Assembly (NCBI RefSeq): GCF_009711975.1 | Contig: NZ_VIKW01000030.1 | Coordinates: forward strand, 1 to 45,566 | Direction of reading: 5' to 3' | Origin: Anabaena sp. UHCC 0204 | GTDB lineage: Bacteria > Cyanobacteriota > Cyanobacteriia > Cyanobacteriales > Nostocaceae | DNA: 45,566 nt | Shown: positions 26,761-35,509 of the stretch, in pieces | Layout: the number at the start of each line of letters is the position of its first letter | How positions within the stretch are numbered: the stretch's first letter is position 1 | The notes under the pieces: model-generated | The model's input: only the letters and a program-made list of their open reading frames with translations | The model's database searches: none | Told to the model about the DNA's origin: nothing | Program-made: the position numbers and the translations under genes

Positions 26761-27954
26761 ATGACTCAACCAACTACAAAAATTTGTATACTAGGTGGTG
26801 GCTTTGGTGGACTTTACACCGCCCTGCGTTTAAGCCAATTACCGTGGGAATCTACACCCAAACCTGAGATTATCTTAGTCGATCAGAGCGATCGCTTTGT
26901 CTTTTCCCCCCTCCTTTATGAACTCCTCACCAGAGAACTCCAAACCTGGGAAATCGCCCCACCTTACTCAGAACTACTCCAAGGAACAGATATCCGGTTT
27001 CACCAAGCTGCTGTTTCTGACATAGATATTAACAAGCAAACAATCCAATTAGCAGATCAATCAGAACTGACTTATGACCGCTTAGTATTAGCCTTAGGTG
27101 GTGAAACGCCTCTAGACTTAGTTCCCGGTGCTGCTACCCATGCTTACCCATTTCGTACTATTACTGATGCTTATCAATTAGAAGAACGGCTGCGAGTTCT
27201 CGAATCAGCAAATCCAGAAAAAATCCGTGTGGCGATCGTTGGTGCGGGTTACAGTGGCGTAGAATTAGCTTGTAAACTAGCAGATAGAATCGGCGCAAAA
27301 GGACGTTTCCGCCTCATTGAACTTAGTGATCAAATTTTGCGAACCTCCCCAGAATTTAATCGTGAAGCCGCCAAAAAAGCCTTAGATAGCAAAGGCGTAT
27401 TTATTGACTTAGAAACTAAAGTAGTATCAGTTGACCAAGATAGCATCTCTCTAGAGTATAAAAATCAAGTAGATACCATTCCCGTAGATTTGGTTATTTG
27501 GACCGTAGGAACAAAAGTTTCTCCAGTAGTGAAAACCTTACCACTGAAGCAAAATCAGCGGGGACAAATCACCACCACACCGGAATTACAAGCCGTAGAA
27601 CATCCCGAAATCTTTGCTTTAGGAGATTTAGCCGACTGTCTCGACGCAGAAGGAAAACAAGTCCCCGCCACCGCCCAAGTCGCCTTTCAACAAGCTGATT
27701 ATACCGCGTGGAATATCTGGGCTTCTATCACCAATCGTCCCTTACTTCCTTTCCGCTATCAACCATTAGGAGAAATGATGGCTTTGGGAATAGATAACGC
27801 CACTCTCACTGGGTTAGGTGTGCAATTAGACGGTTCTTTTGCATACTTAGCCCGTCGGTTGGCTTATCTGTATCGTTTACCCACTTTAAATCATCAATTG
27901 AAAGTTGGTTTTAACTGGTTGGTTAGCCCTATAATAGAAGCCATTTCTCGGTAA
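26761..27954 (+). CDS. ndbB: type II NAD(P)H dehydrogenase NdbB/NDC1-like
   Basis: A 397-aa flavoprotein with two dinucleotide-binding Rossmann motifs: KICILGGGFGGLYTALRL (7-24, FAD) and RVAIVGAGYSGVELACKLAD (about 155-174, NAD(P)H). Further conserved blocks are RFVFSPLLYELLTRELQTWE, TVGTKVSPVV and EIFALGDLAD. The N-terminal half and the QPLGEMMALG and NHQLKVGFNWL stretches agree with cyanobacterial NdbB and plant NDC1, which reduce demethylnaphthoquinone so that phylloquinone can be methylated and which also reduce plastoquinone. There is no transmembrane domain; peripheral thylakoid attachment is expected. It starts 40 bp after the acetyltransferase gene. Confidence 0.87.
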   Translation: MTQPTTKICILGGGFGGLYTALRLSQLPWESTPKPEIILVDQSDRFVFSPLLYELLTRELQTWEIAPPYSELLQGTDIRFHQAAVSDIDINKQTIQLADQSELTYDRLVLALGGETPLDLVPGAATHAYPFRTITDAYQLEERLRVLESANPEKIRVAIVGAGYSGVELACKLADRIGAKGRFRLIELSDQILRTSPEFNREAAKKALDSKGVFIDLETKVVSVDQDSISLEYKNQVDTIPVDLVIWTVGTKVSPVVKTLPLKQNQRGQITTTPELQAVEHPEIFALGDLADCLDAEGKQVPATAQVAFQQADYTAWNIWASITNRPLLPFRYQPLGEMMALGIDNATLTGLGVQLDGSFAYLARRLAYLYRLPTLNHQLKVGFNWLVSPIIEAISR

Positions 27955-27957
27955 ATT

Positions 27958-28140
27958 GTAGGGGCGAAGCATTTGGTGTAAGGGCGTATCCCTAACGGGG
28001 GCTGGAAGCATCAGCATTCGGTGTAAGGGCGAAGCATTCGGAAAATAAACTTGGGAAAAAACCGATAATTAATCGCCCGAATGCTTCGCCCCTACATGGG
28101 AAAAAACCGATAATTAATCGCCCGAATGCTTCGCCCCTAC
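27958..28140. repeat. dispersed GTAGGGGCGAAGCATTCGG repeat, copy B, with 45-bp tandem duplication
   Basis: Contains a near copy of 7197-7294 (27977-28095) with a small extra GTGTAAGGGCGAAGCATTCG insertion. Its last 45 bp (28051-28095, GGGAAAAAACCGATAATTAA onwards) are repeated once more at 28096-28140. It lies in the ndbB-HAD spacer and holds no ORF. Confidence 0.8.
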
Positions 28141-28222
28141 TTTTAATCGCCGGGGATATTAAAACTTGCAAGTTCAGATATGATTGCTATATTTACTACT
28201 GAAGACTGAAGTATCAATTTTT

Positions 28223-28876
28223 ATGAAAAAACCCAAAGTTATTTTTGTAGATGCTGTAGGTACATTATTTGGTGTTAAAGGTAGTGTTGGTAAAATTTAT
28301 CGCCAAATCGCCCAGGATTTTGGGGTAGAAGTTTCCGCCCAAGAATTAGATAAAAACTTTGTGAACAGCTTTAAAGCAGCACCACCGCCTATATTTCTTG
28401 ATGCAGATATTAGAGATATTCCCCAACGCGAATATGATTGGTGGCGAATTATTGCTTTGAATACTTTTGAAGGTGCAGGTGTTCTTAAAGACTTTTCCGA
28501 CTTTTCCGCATTTTTTAGCGAACTTTATATTCACTTTGGGACTCCTGAACCTTGGTATGTTTATCCTGATGTCACTTTAGCTTTAATGAATTGGCGACGC
28601 TTAGGAGTAGAACTAGGAGTATTATCTAACTTTGATTCCCGCCTATATTTAGTATTACAAGGTTTAGGACTCAAAGAATATTTTAACTCTATTACCATTT
28701 CTACCCAAGCCCGTGCCGCTAAACCAGATCCAGAAATTTTTAAACTTGCTTTAAATAAACACCAGTGTTCCCCCGAAGACGCATGGCATATTGGCGACAG
28801 CATCACAGATGACTATCAAGGCGCTAAAGCAGCAGGTATGAGGGGAATTTGGATTAACCGTAATCCCACTAGTTAA
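28223..28876 (+). CDS. HAD-superfamily hydrolase (HDHD3/REG-2-like)
   Basis: A 217-aa HAD protein of subfamily IA. Motif I is FVDAVGTLFG (first Asp present, second Asp of the usual DxDGT replaced by Val, as in HDHD3-like and dehalogenase-type members). Motif II is VLSNFDSR, motif III RAAKPDPEIF and motif IV HIGDSITDDYQGAKAAGM. A helical cap domain occupies about residues 15-95. The longest frame starts at a TTG at 28184, but the ATG at 28223 directly precedes motif I as expected. The missing second Asp makes classical phosphatase activity uncertain. Substrate unknown. Confidence 0.85.
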   Translation: MKKPKVIFVDAVGTLFGVKGSVGKIYRQIAQDFGVEVSAQELDKNFVNSFKAAPPPIFLDADIRDIPQREYDWWRIIALNTFEGAGVLKDFSDFSAFFSELYIHFGTPEPWYVYPDVTLALMNWRRLGVELGVLSNFDSRLYLVLQGLGLKEYFNSITISTQARAAKPDPEIFKLALNKHQCSPEDAWHIGDSITDDYQGAKAAGMRGIWINRNPTS

Positions 28877-29007
28877 CACCGTAATTTTACTGTCAATCTT
28901 TGTTTATGGTGTAAATTTTTCTTGCAAAGATTATCTATATTGCCATATTCATAATTTATCACTGTTACTCTAGAAACATTGTTAAGTAATTCTGGCTGTG
29001 GCAAAAA

Positions 29008-31800
29008 ATGAAAAAATGCCTAACACATACTTGGTATAAATTTCGCCAATCTTTCTTAGTAACAGAAAGTATAAATCCCACTCCTGAAACTGGTAAAGCA
29101 GTCTTAGAAGCAGCAATAACCATTCAAGAACAAGGTGCTAATTTAGAAGTTTGGAAACTGTTACTACAAGATTCATCTTCTTTATTAGATGTGCTATGTT
29201 CACCATTAACCCTGGTGATAAATAGAGAATTATCATTTTTATCTCTGGGAATGGCTTTACTCAAAGCTTATCGTGATACTTCTCAACAAGCACCTACTTT
29301 AGAAGACTACATATCTATTATTAGTCAAGCTGCTTATTTAGAAAGTATCCGCGATATTTTATCTTTATATCCATCTTTGCACTATGATAACCCAGATGAA
29401 AATCCAGAATTAGGAAAAATTCTCGAAAATATTAATAATATTGAATTAGATGAAGAAACGGCTATTCAAATAATTGAATGTTTTCATGAATCTCCATTAG
29501 CAACTGCATTTAATCAATTATTATTGACCAGGTTAATATCACCTCATCTCAGCCAATATCCAGCTAAATTATTAGTAAAAAGAATTGCCAGAAATACTCA
29601 TCAATATCTTATTCAAACCTTGATAGATTTGGGTGATGATATCCAAGTATTTATCCCTAATTGTCGAGAAGAATGGCAACAAGAACAACAGAATATTCAA
29701 CACATTCATGAATATCTCAACAATGAAATTGCCACTCAAGTATTAGCTCCAGTTTTTGACAAAAGTTGTTCATTTAAAGATATTTATATTCCCCTGAAAG
29801 TTAAATATGCCAATGGTGAAATAGGGGATTTAGAAGCATGGGTAAAGAAAAATATCCTCACTGAAAACAACTTGGAAAAAGTTATGCTTATCCAAGGAAA
29901 AAGAGGTAGTGGTAAAAGTATTTTCTGTAAAATCTTCGCAGATTGGATTAGACAACATTTGCATCCTTTATGGACACCAATTTTAATTAATCTTCAAGAT
30001 ATCAAAACTTTATCATCTCATCTAGAAGCAACATTAATTGCCAATATTGATTTACGTTTTAATAGTAGTGATGATAACTGGTTGAGAAATAAAAATACGC
30101 GATTTCTTTTTATTTTTGATGGCTGGGATGAATTATCAATTGCTGCTAGAAATAATCAGAATTTAGAAACATTTATTAAACAAGTTGCCGAATTTCAACA
30201 ACAATGCAAAAATGACCAGAAAATGGGACATAGGGTATTAATTACTGGTAATAATATTCCTTTAGAAATTATTCCTAATTTACCCACAAATTTAGAACTG
30301 GTGGAAATTCTGCCTTTAGATCAACAACAACAGGAAAAATGGTTAGAAAAATGGCAATCGTTACCAACTAATCATGATAAAAATACAGATTTACAGCATT
30401 TTTTATCAAATCAAAAATGTCCCGCAATTGTTCAAGAATTAATTCATCAACCAATATTACTCTACTTCTTGGCGGGAATGTATCGAGATGATCAACTCAT
30501 AATTGATAATTTAAGAGCAGATGATTCTCGAACTGTGACAGCTTTAATTTATCAAGAAGCTATAAATTGGTTAATTCGTAAATCAGGTGATGATGTAAAA
30601 CATTTTTTGACAGAAGCTGCTGTTGCTGTAGTGCAGTCAGGTAGAGAATTTGCTTCTATTCCTATGCTCAAATCTCGCTGTCAAGATGATACCAAAACTT
30701 TGGAGATAATTAACAACGGCATGATCAAAACGCCTTTGGTATATTCTCATCTTGATTCCCTCCATGAATCAGATCAAGGGATAAAATTTTTTCACCGCAG
30801 TTTTGGTGAATTTCTATTTACTGAACGTTTGAAATTAAGCCTAATTGATTGGACACAAAAGGAAATAATTACCAGCGACTCCCAAATGAATTGGCAAATT
30901 TATGACTTGCTAGGTTATGGAATTCTCACCAAAGAGATAGTTGAATATTTAATGGGATTAATTATTGGTATTCCCAACTTTAACTGGATACGACTATATA
31001 GACGGTTAGAGAATTTTTACGCTAGTTGGTGTCAAGGTAAATTTATTGATACTGCTGAAGAAACTTTACCGCAAATTAAGCTGCGAGAATTGCAAAATGC
31101 TGGTATTTACCAATTAGGTCAGCGTCAAGTAGATATTTATGCTGGGTTAAATGTGATGGTTTTACTTTTAGCTATACAGCGTTATGCCCAAGAACATGAG
31201 GTACTTAAAGAACATATAATTTTTTATCCATCTGGTCAACCAGAAGGAAATAATTTCACTTACCAACTACAAAACATTATTTATTACAGTAGTTGCTTAA
31301 AGGGTGAAAATTTCCGGAGTTTAGTTGGTCAATTTCTCAGTGGCGCTCATCTTCGGGGTGCAAGTTTGTTACATATAAATCTTAGCTATGCAGACCTGAC
31401 AGAAGCAGACCTCAGCCGTGCTAGTCTGGGTGGGGCAAATTTCAGCTATGCTAATCTTCACAGTGCTTATTTCATTGGTGCAGATTTAAGAGAGGTAGAT
31501 TTTACATCTGCCAATTTAGGCGAAACTTATCTAAGTGGTGCAAATCTCAGCCGTGCTAACCTCTCTGGTGCAAATCTCAAAGATGTGGATTTGAGTCGTG
31601 CTAATCTGGGGGGTGCTGACTTGCGAGGTGCAAACTTTGATGGTGCGAATTTTATGGGTGCTATATTCAGTAATGATACCTGTGGTGATATCCGTTGGGA
31701 TGCAAAAACTAATTGGCAAAATGCGGAAGGTTTAGAACTAGCGAAAAATGTCCCAGTAGCTTTAAAAAAACGATTTTTGTCAGAATCTGATTGCAGCTAA
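29008..31800 (+). CDS. NACHT-like NTPase with C-terminal pentapeptide repeats
   Basis: A 930-aa multidomain STAND-type protein. Residues 1-270 form an alpha-helical N-terminal region of unknown family. The NTPase core shows a P-loop QGKRGSGKS (296-304) and a Walker B FLFIFDGWDEL (366-376), whose DGxDE form is typical of NACHT NTPases. The sensor strand RVLITGNN lacks the Arg often found in the TSR version. The winged-helix region ends with FFHRSFGEFLFTE (594-606), another NACHT hallmark. Residues about 763-890 are two dozen pentapeptide repeats (A[DN]LxX) that should form a right-handed beta helix, followed by a short tail. Bacterial NACHT proteins include antiphage sensors, so a conflict or signalling role is possible, but it lies among housekeeping genes and no partner gene is evident. 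Confidence 0.85.
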   Translation: MKKCLTHTWYKFRQSFLVTESINPTPETGKAVLEAAITIQEQGANLEVWKLLLQDSSSLLDVLCSPLTLVINRELSFLSLGMALLKAYRDTSQQAPTLEDYISIISQAAYLESIRDILSLYPSLHYDNPDENPELGKILENINNIELDEETAIQIIECFHESPLATAFNQLLLTRLISPHLSQYPAKLLVKRIARNTHQYLIQTLIDLGDDIQVFIPNCREEWQQEQQNIQHIHEYLNNEIATQVLAPVFDKSCSFKDIYIPLKVKYANGEIGDLEAWVKKNILTENNLEKVMLIQGKRGSGKSIFCKIFADWIRQHLHPLWTPILINLQDIKTLSSHLEATLIANIDLRFNSSDDNWLRNKNTRFLFIFDGWDELSIAARNNQNLETFIKQVAEFQQQCKNDQKMGHRVLITGNNIPLEIIPNLPTNLELVEILPLDQQQQEKWLEKWQSLPTNHDKNTDLQHFLSNQKCPAIVQELIHQPILLYFLAGMYRDDQLIIDNLRADDSRTVTALIYQEAINWLIRKSGDDVKHFLTEAAVAVVQSGREFASIPMLKSRCQDDTKTLEIINNGMIKTPLVYSHLDSLHESDQGIKFFHRSFGEFLFTERLKLSLIDWTQKEIITSDSQMNWQIYDLLGYGILTKEIVEYLMGLIIGIPNFNWIRLYRRLENFYASWCQGKFIDTAEETLPQIKLRELQNAGIYQLGQRQVDIYAGLNVMVLLLAIQRYAQEHEVLKEHIIFYPSGQPEGNNFTYQLQNIIYYSSCLKGENFRSLVGQFLSGAHLRGASLLHINLSYADLTEADLSRASLGGANFSYANLHSAYFIGADLREVDFTSANLGETYLSGANLSRANLSGANLKDVDLSRANLGGADLRGANFDGANFMGAIFSNDTCGDIRWDAKTNWQNAEGLELAKNVPVALKKRFLSESDCS

Positions 31801-31881
31801 AGATAGAAGTTCAAACTGAGATGATATGACGATATATTTAAATATCTGAATTATTTCAATCTACCGTTTGTTCTTGAATTT

Positions 31882-32694
31882 ATGAAGTCTTATTTAGCCG
31901 CCGCTATTCAAATGACCAGTGTGCCTGATTTGCAGAAAAATTTGGCACAAGCAGAAGAATTAATTGATTTGGCCGTGCGTCGGGGTGCGGAATTAGTGGG
32001 TTTACCAGAAAATTTTTCCTTTATGGGCGAGGAAAAAGATAAACTAGCTCAAGGGGATGCGATCGCAATAGCAACGGAAACATTTCTCTACAAAATGGCA
32101 CAACGCTTTCAAGTGACTATTCTCGGCGGCGGCTTCCCTATCCCAGGAGATAGTAATGGTAAAGTTTATAATACAGCATTACTCATAGATCCCAACGGTC
32201 AAGAACTTGCCCGTTACCAAAAAGTACACCTGTTTGATGTCAATGTCCCTGATGGTAATACCTATCGAGAATCAAGTACCGTCATGGCTGGACAGGAGTT
32301 ACCTTCTGTTTATGCTTCCTCTGACTTGGGTAAAATTGGCCTTTCTATTTGCTATGATGTCCGCTTTCCGGAACTGTACCGACATTTATCAAATCAGGGT
32401 GCAGATATATTATTTGTTCCCGCCGCTTTTACCGCTTTTACTGGTAAAGACCACTGGCAAGTATTACTACAATCTAGGGCGATAGAAAATACCTGTTACG
32501 TCATCGCCCCCGCCCAAACTGGTACTAATTATGACCGCCGTCAAACCCATGGACACGCCATGATTATTGATCCTTGGGGTGTAATTTTAGCAGATGCTGG
32601 CGAAAAACCGGGAGTAGCGATCGCCGAAATCAAACCCACCAGATTAGAACAAGTCCGTCGCCAAATGCCATCCTTACAACATCGCGTCTTTTAA
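31882..32694 (+). CDS. carbon-nitrogen hydrolase, NIT1-like (deaminated glutathione amidase)
   Basis: A 270-aa nitrilase-superfamily amidase with the complete Glu-Lys-Cys triad: LPENF (Glu43), RYQKVHLFD (Lys114) and LSICYDVRFPEL (Cys157). The CYDVRFPEL and HLFDVNVP segments match the NIT1 branch, which removes the amide from deaminated glutathione formed by transaminases, a metabolite-repair reaction in the cytosol; NIT2-like omega-amidase is the alternative. Full length, no signal peptide. It is followed at 139 bp by aminopeptidase P on the same strand. Confidence 0.88.
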   Translation: MKSYLAAAIQMTSVPDLQKNLAQAEELIDLAVRRGAELVGLPENFSFMGEEKDKLAQGDAIAIATETFLYKMAQRFQVTILGGGFPIPGDSNGKVYNTALLIDPNGQELARYQKVHLFDVNVPDGNTYRESSTVMAGQELPSVYASSDLGKIGLSICYDVRFPELYRHLSNQGADILFVPAAFTAFTGKDHWQVLLQSRAIENTCYVIAPAQTGTNYDRRQTHGHAMIIDPWGVILADAGEKPGVAIAEIKPTRLEQVRRQMPSLQHRVF

Positions 32695-32746
32695 TTGGGG
32701 CTGACTTAACAAACTGAAAACCTTTCCTCCTCCTAATTATTCCTCC

Positions 32747-32780
32747 TGACAACTGACAACTGACCACTGACAACTGACAC
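32747..32780. repeat. ACAACTG STRR array
   Basis: About five ACAACTG/ACCACTG heptamers in the spacer before pepP, the same heptamer as the long array upstream of tadA at 41944-42041. Confidence 0.7.
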
Positions 32781-32832
32781 CATAGCAAAACCGCTGCTTG
32801 GTGTCGGGACATCACCCCAAAACTAAATTCCC

Positions 32833-34203
32833 ATGTCTACCCTTCCTGAAACCCTCCGTCACCGTCGCCAAAAACTAGCAGAAATCATTGACTTCCCCGT
32901 GGTCCTCTGGTCAGGTGGTAGCAGTCCCCGTAACTTCCCCGCCAATACCTTCCCCTACCGCGCCAATAGCCATTTCCTTTATTTTGCCGGCATTCCTCTT
33001 GAAAACGCCGCCATTCGCCTAGAAAGTGGCAAACTACAACTATTTATAGATGACCCCCACCCCAGTAACGCCCTCTGGCATGGTGAAACCCCGAACCGTG
33101 AAGAAATAGCCGCCACAATCGGTGCAGATGAAGCCAGACCAATGGCAGAATTAGCAAATTACTTAGAAAATGTGGCGACTCTTCCCGTCCAAGATGCGAC
33201 TACTTGGACACAACAAACACAACTTTTAGATAGATGGGTTTTACCGAAAAATCAACTGGCAGGAATTGATTTAGAATTAGCTCAAGCGATCGCTTCTCTC
33301 CGTCTCACCCACGACGAAACCGCACTAGTGGAATTACGCAAAGCCGCAGCAGTGAGTGTCGCCGCACATAAAGCAGGAATGGCTGCAACTCCTCCAGCTA
33401 AACTCGAAGCCGAAGTCCGTGCCGCAATGGAAGCAGTCATCATGGCTCAGAATATGACCACTGCTTATACCAGTATTGTGACAGTACATGGCGAAGTTTT
33501 ACACAATAATCATTATTACCACTCTCTCAAACCAGGAGATTTACTTTTAGCTGACGTGGGTGCAGAAACCCAGACAGGTTGGGCTGCTGATATTACCCGG
33601 ACTTGGCCTGTTTCTGGTAAATTTTCATCTACCCAAAGAGATATTTATGATATTGTTTTAGCCGCCCATGATGCTTGTATTCAAAACATCGCCCCTGGTG
33701 TGGAATATGCAGAAATTCATCTGTTAGCAGCAACTGTCATTGCAGAAGGTTTAGTAAATTTAGGAATTTTGCAAGGTAAACCAGAAGATTTAGTAAAAAT
33801 GGATCTTCATGCCTTATTTTTTCCTCACGGAATTGGGCATCTTTTAGGTTTAGATGTTCATGATATGGAAGATTTAGGAGATATCGCTGGTTATGATCAA
33901 GGAAGAAGTAGAAGTAGCCGTTTTGGTTTAAGTTATTTACGATTAAATCGTCCTTTACGTGCAGGAATGTTAGTAACAATTGAACCAGGATTTTATCAAG
34001 TTCCCGCCATTTTAAATGATCCTAAAACTCGGTCACAATATCAATATTTAGTCAATTGGGAACGATTAGAACAATTTGCAGATGTGCGGGGAATTCGGAT
34101 TGAGGATGATGTATTAGTTACAGAATCAGGAAGGGAAGTTTTAACAGCCGCATTACCAAATCAAGCCACTGCTGTCGAAGATTTAGTTAGTTGTTCAATA
34201 TAA
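32833..34203 (+). CDS. pepP: Xaa-Pro aminopeptidase (aminopeptidase P)
   Basis: A 456-aa M24B metallopeptidase that releases N-terminal residues preceding proline. The N-terminal creatinase-like domain (about 1-165, with FPYRANSHFLYFAGI) is followed by the pita-bread catalytic domain. The five metal ligands are in place: LADVGAE (Asp241), ADITRTWPV (Asp253), FPHGIGHLLGLDVHD (His336), TIEPGFY (Glu384) and GIRIEDDVLV (Glu424). Size and order are normal for bacterial aminopeptidase P. Codon usage is less AT-rich in the N-terminal half than in the rest, as is also seen in several other genes here. Confidence 0.92.
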   Translation: MSTLPETLRHRRQKLAEIIDFPVVLWSGGSSPRNFPANTFPYRANSHFLYFAGIPLENAAIRLESGKLQLFIDDPHPSNALWHGETPNREEIAATIGADEARPMAELANYLENVATLPVQDATTWTQQTQLLDRWVLPKNQLAGIDLELAQAIASLRLTHDETALVELRKAAAVSVAAHKAGMAATPPAKLEAEVRAAMEAVIMAQNMTTAYTSIVTVHGEVLHNNHYYHSLKPGDLLLADVGAETQTGWAADITRTWPVSGKFSSTQRDIYDIVLAAHDACIQNIAPGVEYAEIHLLAATVIAEGLVNLGILQGKPEDLVKMDLHALFFPHGIGHLLGLDVHDMEDLGDIAGYDQGRSRSSRFGLSYLRLNRPLRAGMLVTIEPGFYQVPAILNDPKTRSQYQYLVNWERLEQFADVRGIRIEDDVLVTESGREVLTAALPNQATAVEDLVSCSI

Positions 34204-34450
34204 TATGCTCTGGATAAAAACTGTTATGATAATTCAGAGGGAACAGGGAACAGAAAAAACTCATGTTTAAAAAAATGAGATGGAAATAATGGCACTGTTT
34301 TTTTCGCTGCTCGTCATCTTTGAAAAACATCCTTTTTTTGACTGAGCTTTAAACTGGTCCAAATGAGTGTTTCTTATCTGTTCCCTATTCCCTGTTCCCT
34401 GTTCCCTTTTTTTGTAAGATTATCAAATTCGTTTTGACATTATCATAACT
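34204..34450. other. spacer with CCTGTTC repeats and cobW promoter region
   Basis: Holds short GGGAACA units near 34240, a stretch with long T runs (34299-34340) and a CCTGTTC/CCTATTC STRR at about 34378-34408. The cobW promoter should be downstream of it. Confidence 0.5.
34419..34445. promoter_or_regulatory. possible Zur/Fur-type half-sites upstream of cobW
   Basis: Two ATTATCA heptamers (34419-34425 and 34439-34445) lie 20 bp apart, the second ending 5 bp before the cobW ATG. ATTATCA is one half of the palindromic zinc-uptake regulator box known in Anabaena, and cobW-family genes are common Zur targets. Neither site has a good left half, so the call is weak. Confidence 0.25.
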
Positions 34451-35437
34451 ATGACTAACACCACGCTGGAACTATCAGAAACATTCAATCCAGTACCAGT
34501 AACTGTTCTCACTGGCTATTTAGGCGCAGGTAAAACTACCCTGTTAAATCACATTCTTACCTACGAACACGGTAAAAAAGTTGCCGTTATTGTCAACGAA
34601 TTTGGAGAAGTAGGAATTGATAATCAATTAGTAATTGATGCCGATGAAGAAATTTTTGAAATGAACAATGGCTGTATTTGTTGTACAGTTCGTGGTGATT
34701 TAATTCGCATCATTGGCAACTTAATGAAACGTCGAGATAAGTTTGATCATTTAGTGATTGAAACCACCGGATTAGCCGATCCTGCACCTGTAATTCAAAC
34801 GTTTTTTGTTGATGAGGATTTACAAAGTCAATTGTCATTAGATGCAGTGGTGACAGTTGTAGATGCTAAACATATTTGGCAACATTGGGAAGCTGACGAA
34901 GCCCAAGAACAAATTGCTTTTGCTGATGTGATTTTATTGAATAAAACTGATTTGGTAACACCTGAAGTTTTAGATGAGTTAGAAACCCGCATTCGTTCAA
35001 TGAATGCAATGGCAAAAATTCACCGCACTCATAATTCCGAATTAGCAATGTCATCTTTATTAGGAGTGAAAGCATTTGATTTAGATCATGCTTTAGAAAT
35101 TGATCCCAATTTCTTAGGAGAAGATGCTCATGTTCATGATGAAAGTGTTTATTCTGTTGCTATAGTAGCAGATGGTTCAGTAAATGGTGAAAAATTAAAT
35201 GCCTGGATGTCAGAATTACTCAGTACCCAAGGTACAGATATCTTCAGAATGAAAGGGATTTTAAATATTGACAACGAAGACAATCGCTTTGTTTTCCAAG
35301 GTGTACACATGATCTTTGATGGTAAAGCAGATAGACCTTGGAAAGTAAATGAATCTCGCAAAAATGAACTTGTTTTTATTGGTCGAAATTTAGATGAAGC
35401 CAAATTAAAACGAGATTTTTCTGCTTGTATGAATTAA
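34451..35437 (+). CDS. CobW/COG0523 family GTPase (metal chaperone)
   Basis: A 328-aa G3E-family P-loop GTPase. Walker A is TGYLGAGKTT (21-30); the metal-binding GCICC motif is at 74-78; then ETTGLADPAP, VTVVDAK and LLNKTDLV (G4). The C-terminal CobW_C domain (about 225-328) includes DIFRMKGIL and QGVHMIFDG. Members insert or deliver metals such as zinc to target proteins, often under zinc limitation. The WD40 gene downstream is a likely functional partner. The first codons ATGACTAACACCACGCT resemble the dispersed GGCTTACGCCACGCT repeat, so the extreme N-terminus may be repeat-derived. Confidence 0.9.
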   Translation: MTNTTLELSETFNPVPVTVLTGYLGAGKTTLLNHILTYEHGKKVAVIVNEFGEVGIDNQLVIDADEEIFEMNNGCICCTVRGDLIRIIGNLMKRRDKFDHLVIETTGLADPAPVIQTFFVDEDLQSQLSLDAVVTVVDAKHIWQHWEADEAQEQIAFADVILLNKTDLVTPEVLDELETRIRSMNAMAKIHRTHNSELAMSSLLGVKAFDLDHALEIDPNFLGEDAHVHDESVYSVAIVADGSVNGEKLNAWMSELLSTQGTDIFRMKGILNIDNEDNRFVFQGVHMIFDGKADRPWKVNESRKNELVFIGRNLDEAKLKRDFSACMN

Positions 35438-35451
35438 ATAAACTAATTAGA

Positions 35452-35478
35452 TCCTCGACTTATTTAAGAAGTCGGGGA
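35452..35478. repeat. dispersed palindrome (TCCTCGACTT...), copy 2
   Basis: TCCTCGACTT and AAGTCGGGGA flank a short TATTTAA-type loop, forming a strong hairpin 14 bp after the cobW stop. Related to 5628-5654. It may attenuate or process a cobW-WD40 transcript. Confidence 0.6.
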
Positions 35479-35509
35479 TATGGAAATCTAGAAATAAAAT
35501 AGCAAAATT

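Noticed and set aside
29008-31800. Calling the NACHT-pentapeptide protein an established antiphage system
   Set aside because: Domain content allows it, but there is no defence-island context, no recognised effector domain and no experimental link.
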